NCBI RefSeq assembly: GCF_030406325.1
Contig: NZ_JAUEQY010000049.1
Location: forward strand, 1 to 58,800
Origin: Actinomadura sp. DC4
GTDB lineage: Bacteria; Actinomycetota; Actinomycetes; Streptosporangiales; Streptosporangiaceae
DNA: 58,800 nucleotides
Reading direction: 5' to 3'
Part shown: positions 7,374 through 19,300 of the stretch, in pieces
How positions within the stretch are numbered: position 1 is the stretch's first letter
Layout: the number at the start of each line of letters is the position of its first letter
Notes under the pieces: model-generated
Told to the model about the DNA's origin: nothing
The model's database searches: none
The model's input: the letters and a program-made list of their open reading frames with translations, nothing else
Made by a program: the position numbers and the translations under genes

Positions 7374-10300
7374 ATGGCTCTGGAGGTGCCCGAACGGGTA
7401 CGGGGGCTGTTTCTCGTCCTGACCGGCGAGAAGTGGCCGTCGGTCAATGAGGATTCGTTGCGGCAGGCCGCTGAGGCCTGGGGCATCGCCAGTGATCGTG
7501 TGAAGAATGAGGCCGCTCCGTATCTGCTGCGGGTGGTTCAGGAGATCAGGGAGAATTTCACGGGGAAGTCGGCGATCAAGTTCGCCGAGGCGATGGGCCC
7601 GTATGTGGCGGAGCCGCCGTATTATCTGCCGCAGTCGGCGGAGCAGTTCGCGCAGTTGCAGAAGTTCCTGGACGAAGCCGCCACGCAGGTGGAGTACGTC
7701 AAGATCATTGCGATTGAGGAGATCGTGCTGCTGATCGCCCAGATCGCCTGGGCGATCGCGGCGGCGTACTACACGGCGGGGGCCAGCATGGTGTGGGCGG
7801 CCGGTCGCATCGCCATCGTGCGGTTTTTGCTGCAACGGCTGTGGGGACGGTTGATCCTGCAGTTCGTGATGGCCGAGCTGTTCGGGATCGCGTTCCAGGT
7901 CGCTTTGGACGTGTTGACTCAGGCGGTTCAGTTCGCCAAGGGCACCCGGACCAAGTGGGACACCAATTCCACGATCATGGCGGTCGAGGTCGGTGCGATG
8001 GGCGGGGCCCTGTCGGTGCCGTTCTCGATAATCGCCCACTGGGCCTCAACCGGGCTGACCAAGTTGTTCTCCAAGATCTTGGGGGCCAAGTTCAGCGTGT
8101 CGGAGTTGACGCCGTTCGTGGTGCGGGCGGTCAACGAGGCAGCCCAAAAATTCGGGCACACGCCGCTGACGGCCATCGAGAAGAACACCACCGGCGACAT
8201 CGCCGAACACATCGTCGACAACCTGGTCAAGAAAGCGGACACGCCGCTGCGGGTCCGGATCGCCCAGGTCGGCATCCCGGTGCTGGTCGAGTTGGCCGAA
8301 GAGGGCCTGCACGAGGCCATCACCGAAGGCCTGGTGATGCAGGCCAACGGCCAGGGCTTCTCCTTCAACCCCTACTCCTTCACCTCCGGCCTGGCCGGTG
8401 GTGTGGCCGGCAAGATCGGCCACGAAGCCGCCGCCCTCACCGTCGGCCCCCACCCCCCGGCCCACGGCCCCGCCAACCTCCCCCACGACACCAAAACCGA
8501 CGGCATCGACCACAGCACGGACGACGCTACGGACGACGACACGCTGCCGCTGCTCCCCAAGAGCCCGGCCGGGCTGGGTTCGTTCTCACAGAGCACGCTC
8601 GTCGATCCCTCCCAGACTCCGGCGCGCCGCGACGGCGCCCCCGGCGACGGCAAGCGCGCCGACGATGACTCGCCGGCCTTCCTGCCGTCGAGCCGAAGCT
8701 CCAGCTCCACATCGTTCGAAACGGACAGCCGGACGGACAGCCAGATCGATGGCGGGAGCACGACGTCCAGCTTCACGACCGAGCCGACCGGCACACCCAG
8801 AGACGGTGTGGTGCAGTCGGGTTCGGGGACCGGGCCGGCGGTTCTGCCCAAGAACGTGACGAGGTCCATGTCCGAGACCGCCCCACCGATCGTTTCAAGG
8901 CAGGGCCAGGGCGCTTCACCGTCGACCACCACCCCGGGCTCGCGCCCGCCGGCCACGAGCGGGGGTTCCCCCCGTACCGCGTCGTCCACCTCGCTGCCCT
9001 CTTCACAGGGCCGCACGAACACCGACCCCGTTCCGTCGGAAACGACGCCGACCCGATCGGCCGGCCGGGACACCGGGAAGCCGAACGAGCCGGTCGTGCA
9101 GGCGAAGGCGGGTGCCGACATCCCCCGGTCCGCCTCCGAGCCGGACGTCACGCGGAACGGCAGGACCACACCGGCCACCGGCTCCACAAGCGAGACTCCG
9201 GCGGCCCGAGGCTCCGCGAACCGGCCGCGCGAAGCCTCGTCCACCTCCGACGCTCCCCGCCGCGACGACAGCCGGTCGGCCACGACCACGCCAGAGACCA
9301 CGACCCCACCCAAGACCACGACCACATCCACGTCCACGTCCACGTCCACGTCCACGTCGGGCGGTACGACGTCGGCGAAGGAAGCGGCGATCACCGAGCA
9401 GGCCACCTCGGCGACGAACCAGAACCCCGCGAACCAGAACACGGACTCCGGCGCCAAGAGCAGCCCGGTCACCAAGCCTCCGGCCGGTCCGAGTACCACG
9501 GGGACCGGGGCGGACATGAACCCGTTCCGTAACGGGACCGCGACCAGGATCGCCACCGAGAAGCAGAGCGTGGTGAAGGCCGCCGACCGGGCCGCGGCGG
9601 CGGCCCAGAAGGCCGAGAGCCCGCAGGAGTCGGGGCCGGTGGCCGGGGAGGAATGGAGCCAGTACTGCCTCACCATGGTCGAGGGGCTGACCCGCCAGCT
9701 GATCCCCGGCGGGATCCGTACGAAGCGCGCGCAAGAGGACATCGGGATCAACGCCGGCACGGGAGGGCTCCGCCGTTACCTGGGACTGCCGCGTGAGATG
9801 TGGGCGGCGGTCGGCGGCCATGACTGGGACACCCTGATCCGCACGGTGGAAGCCGCCGACGTGGGCACGGCCGCGTTCGTGATGATCGGCCGGCCCAGCG
9901 ATGTCGGCCACGCCGTGGTGCTCTACCACTCCAGCGACGACGGTGTCGTCCTGGTCGACCCGACCAGCCCCGGCAAGTACACCATCGACCGGGTCACCGC
10001 CACGAGCTCACCGGACGAGGCCCTCGGCGAGCACGGGAACACCGCCGAGGCGGCGCGGAAGCGGCTCGCCGGCGGCCGGTATTCGCTGGCCGACGCTCGC
10101 GTGCTGATCGCCACTCGCGACGGCCGGGCCATCACGCCCGCACCGGCCCCGAGCACGGCCGCCCGAACCCTCCTCGACCCCTCCTATCCCACCACCGGCA
10201 GCGCGAAGAGGCGGCGGGGAGGCCGCGGGAAACCGTTCGACGCCCCCGGTTCCGGCGGACGTCCTGATTCCGGCGCGGGGGATGTCGGCGACGGCTTCCT

Positions 10301-13300
10301 GCCGTTCCAGGTGAAGCCGGCGACCAAGGTCGACTACGGCCTCAGAACCGGCGGCGTGAAGATCACCGCGCGAGACGCGACAACAGGTGAGGCGGTCGAT
10401 CTCTCCTCGATCCTGCGGGGTCTCGGCCTGCGGTTCCGCCCGGTCGGCGACGTGACGCTTCCCGCGACCGGGGGCGGCAAGGCGATCACGACACTCCGGA
10501 CGACCCTGGACGGCGAGTCGACGACCGACAGTTCGCTGACCGAGACGCCGGCCGAAAGCTCGGACCCGCTGTCCAGCACCGTTTGGTCGTCGAGTACCGG
10601 CGACACCAAGTCCACCGGTGGGCGGGGGCTGAGCAGGGAAGAGCGGAAGAAGCTCGGGCAGGAGGCCCAGCAGCGCCGGAACGACGCGGCGTCGACCCGG
10701 AAGCACACGGACGAGACGGCGAGCACGGCGGCCCGGGACCGTACGGCGGATCCGGTGGCCACGCCGGCGGCAAGCGCGGACGTGCTGTCCAGCACCGTCT
10801 GGTCGTCGAGTGGCGACGACGCCAGGCCCGCCGGCGTGCGGGAGCTGGCCAGTGAGGAACGCAAGGCGCTCGGGGAGGAGGCCCAGAAGCGCCGCGAGGC
10901 GGCGCGGGCACGTGCGCGCACGGACGAGGCGTCGCCGCCTCCCAGCCAGAGGCTCGGTTCCGGCAGGGACGCGAGGCTACCGGGGCTGAGCAAGGGGGAG
11001 CTCAAGGGCGCCAAGGCACGCTGGCAGGCGGCGACGGAGGCGGCCGACCCAGGTCCAGCCCCCGCCGACCGTGCTCAGGCGACGGACCTGGACCGTGGCT
11101 TCAACGGCGTGCCCATGACCCTCGATGAGGTGCGACACGCGGAGCTCGCCGCGAAGGCGGCGGAGACCCCGGACCCGTGGCGGACTCCCGGCGAGAAGCT
11201 CGGCACCGGCGAGGGCCCCGGGATCAAGGGACTCAGCGAGAGCGAGGTCAACCGCCTCAAGGCCAAGCTCCGGCGAAGCTCGGCGGGCGCCAGGCGGGTC
11301 CGGCGGATGCGCCCGTCCGAGGCGGCACTGCGCACCCGCACGCTGGGCAGCGGGTGGCACCGAGGCAGCCAGGGCCTGCTCAGAGGCCGAGGCATCGAGG
11401 GCCTTTCCCTGGCCGACCACACCGATGCCGCCGATCGCCGGAGCGCGTGGCAGAAGGACCCGAAGGCGGCGAACGACGGCCCCGCCGCCAGACCACCGCG
11501 CCGTACGGGCAAGGGCACCGGCAACGATCCGGTCACCATCGACGACATACGCGCGGACGACGGGCCGGCCGGCGATCGGGGATCCTCGGAGCCGGGCCCT
11601 GGCGGGTTCACCGAGACGAGAAACGCCAACGGTACGGTCACCCTGGTCGAGTCGCCGAGGCCGGAGACCCCGCCGTCCCGTACGAGCCCCGATCCGGCGA
11701 GCCCGGACGCCGCGCACACGGAGACCCGGACCGAGGACCCCGGCAGTGGACCCGCCCGTGCGGAGTCCCTCCCGCAGGAGACGATCTCCGAGGCGCCGGT
11801 TCCCGAGTCCGGCCGGGAGACGCCCGACCGGAGCGACGTCGCCGACCCCGATCCTGGCCCGACGGTGCCCGAGTCGAAGGCACCTGGGACGACCGAACCG
11901 GCCGTGCCTCATCTCGAACTTGACCGGACCGCCCTCGACCAGGCGCGCAGCGGACTCGAGAAGCTGCCGGAGTCCCGGTACGACCAGGTCGACGGCGAGG
12001 CCCGGGCGATCATCGAGGACGTGACCGGCCACGTTCCGGCGAATGACGCCGGACCCGCGACGCTGCCGGACGAGGCACGGGACCTGGTCGCGTTCACGAT
12101 TCTCCGTTCCGGGCACGGCGCCGCGATGGACCTGGTGCAGACGCTGCTGGGCCTGTCGCATGCGGCCGGACCTGTGCCGGCGACCGACCGGGTGGTGTCG
12201 GCGGCGGTCGAGGCGGAGATCGATCTCGACCGCGCCCGCATCACCCTCGATCTGCTGAACGATGACGAACACGTGTGGGCAACGAAGGCGATGCAGCAGG
12301 TCGTCGGCGACCTGACCGGTCAAATCCCGTCCGAGCGTGACCTCGGCGGGTACCCCTCGCCGGTCGACCGGGTGGGGATCCTGGTGGCCGCCGAGATCGC
12401 GCGGGCCGCCGGGCCGGCCGACCACGCGGCCGACCACGCGGCCGACCACGCGGCCGACCGTGCGGCCGACCGTGCGGCCGACCGTGCGGCGGCTCACGCG
12501 GCCGGCCATGCGCTCGCACGCGAGCTCGCCCCCATTCTCCGTGACCCGGTCCTCGACCTCCGTCCTGACCTGACGTCCCGCCTCACTCCCGACGACCGCC
12601 GGGTGACCGATGCCGTCGCCACGCTGCGGATGGTCAGGCGCTTCCCGGAGCAGTACGCCCGCATCGGTCACGAGGCAGGGGTGATCGTCGAACGTCTGAC
12701 GGGGTACACGCCCTCCAGGACGGCCGACGATCGACATGAGCAGTGGCTCGGGCTCGTGTGGATGGTGGCGGCGACCGAGATCGTGTGGTCCGGGCATCGG
12801 GCCGCGGAGAACGCCGTGCGTGACATCGTCCGCCTTCCGCGCCTGGGGACGGACGACCCGCTGCCCAGCTGGACGGCGGAGTTCGCCGACGCCGCACGTA
12901 CGGACGTGGGGCGAGCACGTACGACGCTCGAGGTGCGGTCCAGCGGCACGGCGAGCGGGCTCAGGGACGCGGCGCGGGACATCCTCGATGCTCGGGGTGA
13001 GCTCTCCTCGGACGAGGGCTCCGTGCGGGACATGGAGACGGAACGGGAACTGGTCGCCGCCGAGATCGCCCGCTATGGACCCCTGGCCGGCGAGGAGCTC
13101 GCGGAGTACCTCGCTGCCGATCCGCTCCGCCGGGACCAGGAGAGCCCGGACGAGGAGAGCCCGGCCCTCACGAGCGAGAGCCGTACGGAGACGCCCGACC
13201 CCTCGAAGGCAGAGGAGGATGCACCGGCCGAGCAGAGCACGCCGGACCGGGAGTCCGAAGAGACGGCACTGGATACGCAGGCCGATCAGGCGACGCCGGC

Positions 13301-16300
13301 GTTGACGTCCGACCAGTCCCTGCCGATGCCGATCGAGGACATGCTCGCCGACACTCACGTCGGCGTGACGCTCGACGGCCGGCCGGCGGCGATCTGGCTG
13401 CCGGGGGCACCCGACGAGATGCTGGGCCCCGACGCCATCGAGCAGCTGGGCGCCCTGGTGCCGCCGCAGACCGTGTTCGTGCTCGGCGCGGAACGCGACG
13501 GCAAGGTGATGGTCGGTGACCGGCCGGTCTCGGTGGAGGCACTGCACGCCACCATCGCCGCGAAGGCCCCCGGTCTGCAGCCGTTCCTGCTGATTCCCGG
13601 CGCTTCGACGCTGGCGGAGCCGCTGGCGCGGCTGTTCGACGGGCCGGTGCTCGCGGCCCCGGACGTCATGCGGTTCGAACCGGGGAAGACCCGCCTGTCG
13701 TTCAGCGGGCACGGCCGGGACGGGGATCCGGCGGAAGAGGCGTACCGGCTGTACGAGCCCGGCGATCCGCAGGGCCTGCCGATCGCCACGTCGCTGACCG
13801 TCGACGGCGAACGGCAGCACGAGATGGCCGATTCGGGCGGGGTACCGACGATCCGGGTCGAGGAACCGTCGCGGCCGGGGACGCCGGACCTCCCGCAGGC
13901 GGAGCACTCGGCGCTGAACGGCACCGGCCTGTCGACCACCTCGTATCCCGGGCGATCATCACTGCGTGGTGTCTACTCCGGAACGTTCATCCCGGACGAC
14001 AAGCCGCCGCCCCTGCCGCTGCCCCCCGGCGCGCCCGTGCTGGTGCCCGCCCCCGAGATCAATGCCATGGCGCGTTCGGTCGGCGTGCCCCGCGCCGGCC
14101 TGCCGTACATGCGAGAACTGCTCGCCGGCATCCAGTGGGAGATGTTCGCTCGGGGCAAGACGTTCTCCGACAAGGACAAGTCCGACCTGGTGCAGCGGCT
14201 GCTGGCCAATTTCCCCTATCTCCTCGGCAACAGCCGGAACGACAACACCAGCGGGTTGATGGTGCCGCTCGGGTCGATGGAATTTCTGATCACCTTCGAC
14301 CCCCAGGATCCGCACAAGGTCAACCGCAATCCGGCCGGCTCGTACATCGCGCCGTCGACGCTGCCGGCTCCCGACGGTGAGTTCTCCGCCGTCGACACCA
14401 TCAACGCCGTCTACCAGACGGGCGCGCACACACAGACCATGAGCGGGCAGGCCGGCGCGACGCGCGGCAGGCTCGCGGCGACGTTCGGGATCGGCGTGCC
14501 CCTGACCCCGCTGAACGTCGTGGGCGTCGGCGCGGCCCTCTCCGGCACCACCAACCAGTCGAGCCTGAGCGCGACCCATGTCGCGGACGCCGAACGCGGG
14601 AAGGTGGAGGACGCCCGGATCCAGGCGCATCTCATTGCGTATCCGAAGGTGAACATCTCCTTCAAGGCCCGCGAGCAGCAGAAGGGCCGGCCGGCGCAGC
14701 CGTGGCAAGACATCGCACCCACCTCCATCCCCGAGTCGGGCAAAGAGGCCCTGCTGCTGTGGCTGGCCGACCCGTACACGAGGGAGGCCGCGCCGCGTAC
14801 GGTCACCGCGATCGGGGACGAGATGAGGGCGTGGAAGCACAAGCAGCCGCGGAACTACCACGCCTCGGGCATGACCAACATCCCGCAGCTGTTCGACGAG
14901 ATCATTGGCGCGCTGGAGGCGAAGGGGCTCGTCCTGGAGTCCGGCGGCGTGACCCGCGAGACGCTGCTGCAGAAGCTGTGGAACCTCAACACCCACCTCG
15001 ATGACGTGGTCAACGAGGACCGCGGCTATGAGTTCAACCTCCCGGACGCGAGGGGCCGAACGGTCGCGACGGTGAACCTCCACGGCGAGCGGATCGGTGC
15101 GAACACGCTGGTCGGCGCGATGAGCGACAAGGTGCACCTGGAAGACGTCCGGACGGCGATCGACGGCTCGAGCGGCGGCCACACGCTGAGCCAGTCCAGT
15201 TCCCTGTCCTTCCCGAGCGTGGAGTTCGACACCACGCCGCTGCCGGTCGGGGACGGGGTGGGGATCAACGCCGGTCTGTCCATGTCCTACACCTCCTCGA
15301 ACTCCGACTCGGTCTCCGCCAACCGCGTCGGACTGTGGGTCCTGGTGCCGCGCTACACGGGCCGCACGGCCGCGTACGAGACCACCTTCGGGCTCCGCGC
15401 CACGGTCAACGTGCGCGGCGGCCGGGGGAACCTGCCGGGGCGGACGCGCGGGGTCTACAGCCGCACGCTGCTACGGATGCCGGTGAAGGACGCGTTCGCG
15501 CACGGGTTCCCGGTCGACCGGGACGCGTTGAAGAACCCGCCGCCCGGCGACAGGGTCCGGTACGCGCCGGACATGGTGAAGGACACCGGACGCCGGCCGA
15601 CCGACCCGCCGACGAAGTCGGTCCCTCTGCACGTGAAGGAGGGCAAGGGCATCGGCATGGGCCTGGTCAGGGTGGCGGACGACACCGTCACCGACATCGG
15701 CAACGCGATCGTCCGCGAGGTGAGCGGACGCGGCTTCCTGCCCGAAGACCCGAACAACCACTTCGCGGGCCATCGCCGGTTCAGCCACGAGAACGAGCTG
15801 CTCAGCCGGCTGGACAACTGGGATCTGCTGAAGAAGATGGTCTCCCTTCAGGGCCTGGACTCGCATTACGACCAGATCCACCAGGACGGGATGACCTTCA
15901 CGCTCCGGAAGAGGACCGGCATCGCCGGGACCGACCTCGACGTCGACTCGGTCAAGATCACGATCAAGGCCGAGAAGAGCGCCGAGCCGGACTACCTCCG
16001 GACCACCAGCGAATACCACACGGTCAACCTGGCGATGGGCATGAACATCACCGGCCAGTCGACCAGCCACTCCCGCAGCCTGTCCGTCGGTGTGTCGCTG
16101 AGAGGTTTCTACAGTTACCTCAGGGGCGCCGCCATGGGGCTGACGTTCCAGAAGACCGTCGGCGCCGCCGACTCGGTGAGCTTCCTCAACAACCGCCCGG
16201 AACTGCTGGAGTTCCCCGGCGAGGTCGACGAGTTCAAGCTGACCAGCGACTACATGGTCACGTTCGAATACCAGCACTCCGGGTTGCAGGGAAGGATCCG

Positions 16301-19300
16301 CAAGGGCCGCCGCAATCCGCCGCAGGTGTTCCGTCTGCAGAACCAGCCGGCCGTGGCGCATCTGCTGGAGCTGGGGACCATGGACCAGCGCGGGCCGAAA
16401 ACGGAGGGCCAGGCGGAGAAGGATCTGCTCGACCAGGGATTGGTCTACTTCGTCGACACCTCGGGTCTCGGGGACGCGGCGAGCCGGGTGCTGACGGACC
16501 TCGTCGGCCCGGCCGAGACGGCGGATTCGGGCATCAGCACGTTCACCAACCAGATCTCGGTGCGGGCCCATCTGCGCGAGATCCTCCAGGGGGAGTACAC
16601 CACCAACCGGCTCTTCGACACCGGCTTCCTCCGCGACACCTTCGCCGGGCTGGACATCTCCGGGGCGCTCCGCGATGTGCGGTTCAGCGGCTCGACCAGG
16701 GAGAAGTTTGTCAAGGGCGACATCAAGCTGCTGCTCTCGGAGAACAGCCTCACCGACAACAACTCCTTCGGGCTCACCTGGGACCAGCTCGACATCGCGG
16801 TTGGCGGCGTCGCGGGGGTCGCAGGCCTGAGCGGTGAGGGCGACGTCAACCGGCACTGGCAGTGGAACACCTCGAAGTCGCGCGGACGCACCGGCGGCAA
16901 GGAGCTGATCCAGCTCGACTTCAACCACGCGTACGCCTTCACCGGCCAGGTGGACTTCACGGTGAGCGGCCGGCAGGAGAAACAGGCGAAGCTCCTGCCG
17001 ACCAGTTCACGGCACGGTGTCGATCGGGAGGTGTACGGGCGCACGACGATGTTCCTGCTGTCGGAGCCCGAAGCCCTGAGACGGTACGCGCAGGGCCACG
17101 TGCCGATCTCCGACGACCAGCTCGACCACGCCATGAACCGCTGGGTGGACACCCTGATCGCTCCGGCCCGTGACGACGGGCTGGTGCTGAGCAACGACGT
17201 CGTCGCCGGCATCCTTACGCGCTGGATGACGGAGCGGGGCGCCAACGAGACGATCGGGCAACGGATCCTCGGCTTCGCGCACGTCCTGGTGGACACGCAC
17301 CGGAAGGGCGTGTCGCCGGTGACGAACCGCGACACCCGCGACGAGTTCGACAACGCCTTCTTCGCACACCGGGTGAGCCTGGGCGCGCCGCACGATCCGT
17401 TCGTCCACATCGAGACGCCCAAGGACCTGCAAGGCTGGGTGCGGGGCGAGGCGGACCTCCCCGCCGGGCGGCTGAGCGCGGCCATGAGCGACTGGAAGGC
17501 CGGCCGGCTCAGGTTGGGCGGCGACATGGTGGCCCAGATCCTGGTGCGCTGGACGGGTACCTACGTGCCGACCGCCGAGCAGGCGCAACTCGCCCGCCTC
17601 CTGCGCGAGTTGCACATCAAGGGCGGGCTGCCGATCCGGGACCCTCGTAACAGGGAGTCGTTCGACCAGCATTTCGGGATGGGTCCTGCGGGTCCGTTGC
17701 CGGAGCCGAAGACGCCGCTCCAGGATATGAAGCTGCCGGAGTACCTGACCCGCGACGATCCGGGCGGCCGGATGCTGGGGCACAGCGGCGTCCAGACCTA
17801 CACGCACGACAACGAGCGGACCACCTACGACATCGTCCGGGAGCAGATCGAGCAGGTGGCGCCCGGCATACTGGCCGCGCGGGCACAGATCTGGAGCCGG
17901 GCGGGCAGGCTGCTCGGCGAGACGCACGGCAGCGTCGACGCGCTCCAGGCGATGCTGGCGAAGGGCCGGGACATCGGCCTGTTCGAAGAGTTGCTCTCCA
18001 CCAACGGCCAGTCGTTCTATCTGGTCAATCCGGTCGGCTGGCTGCTGGCGGACGTGGTGGAGGTCAACCTGTCCAGCGTCCTCACCTCGCAGCCGAAGAT
18101 CGAGGAGTTCGTCCCGAGCACCGGCATCGAGGTCTATTCGCACGGCTACTACAGCTCGTCGGTCGGGACCTCCAGGAACGCCTCGCAGGCGGCGACGTTC
18201 GGAAAGCTCAACGTCGGCGGCGCGCAGCCCACCACCGGGGCGGCCGGCGGGGGGCTGAAGGTCGCCGAGGGACACAACCGGGGGACCACCCGCGCGGAGC
18301 AGGGGGTAACCGAGCAGACCGTCTACGACTGGTCCGGGCACTACCTGACGAGCTTCAGCGACGAGCTGACGGTGAAGGTGCGGCGCCTGAAGATGTCCGG
18401 CCGCCCGCTGAACAACCTGCTGCTGAACATGTTCGACGGCCTCACCCACCACGGCCGGACCACGAGCGTCACGGTGCCCGGCAAGCTGGTGCTGCAGGTG
18501 CCGCGCGGGATCACCGAGTCCGGCGTGTCGCACGGCCCGTCGACGCCTCGCAACTTCGTCCCGCTGCCGAAGCTGCCGGGCAACTCCTTCATCGCCGGCA
18601 CCCTGCTGGACGACACGTTGCCGATCGCGCAGAAGATGCTCGCCAAGGTGTTCGAACCCAGCCTGGTCGAGAAGGCGTTCGGCGCGAAGACCGGTGATCG
18701 CGGCACCCGCTCGAGCCTGTCACTCCCCGTGCTGACCTCGCGCCTGCACCTGACCAACCATCTGCGGGAGGCGACGGGCGGTGACACCTACACGGTGGCG
18801 CAAGGGCTCGTGCTGCCCGGCAGCTCGGACACGCGGGCCGACCTCCACCTCAAGGGCGCGCTGTACGACCTCGAGGTGATCGCTCCCATCAAGAACGGCA
18901 CCGGTACCGGGCGTTACAACAAGCACCAGAGTGGCACCACGACGTCCGCCAGCACCAACCAGGTCCGACTCGAAGCCGACTACAACCTGGACGTCCACGG
19001 TCAGATCGGGCAGAACCAGGAACAGCCGCGCACGTGGGACCTCGGCACGTCCGGTAGCCGTGTCACCTCGATGAACCAGAACAGCGCCGGCACCGAGAAC
19101 TACCGCAGGGAACAGCACGCGAAGGAACAGGGCCCGGTCTATCTCGTTCGCTTCCGGTTCCGCGGGCGGCTGAGCGCCCGCAAGGTCGAGCACAGCCTCT
19201 TCCGCAAGCCGAAGCTCAAGGGCACCTACCGCAGCGATCCGATCACCGGCGACGTGTACGCCGAGCTGTTCCAAGCCGAGATCGACGAGTTGCGCGCGCG

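Noticed and set aside
12417-12512. Regular short repeats considered as a CRISPR array
   Set aside because: Units are 12 bases with no spacers and are in frame inside a coding sequence.
10977-13907. Reverse-strand ORF of 976 codons
   Set aside because: Antisense to the giant gene; Arg/Gly/His-rich with no recognisable motif, a usual effect of high GC content.
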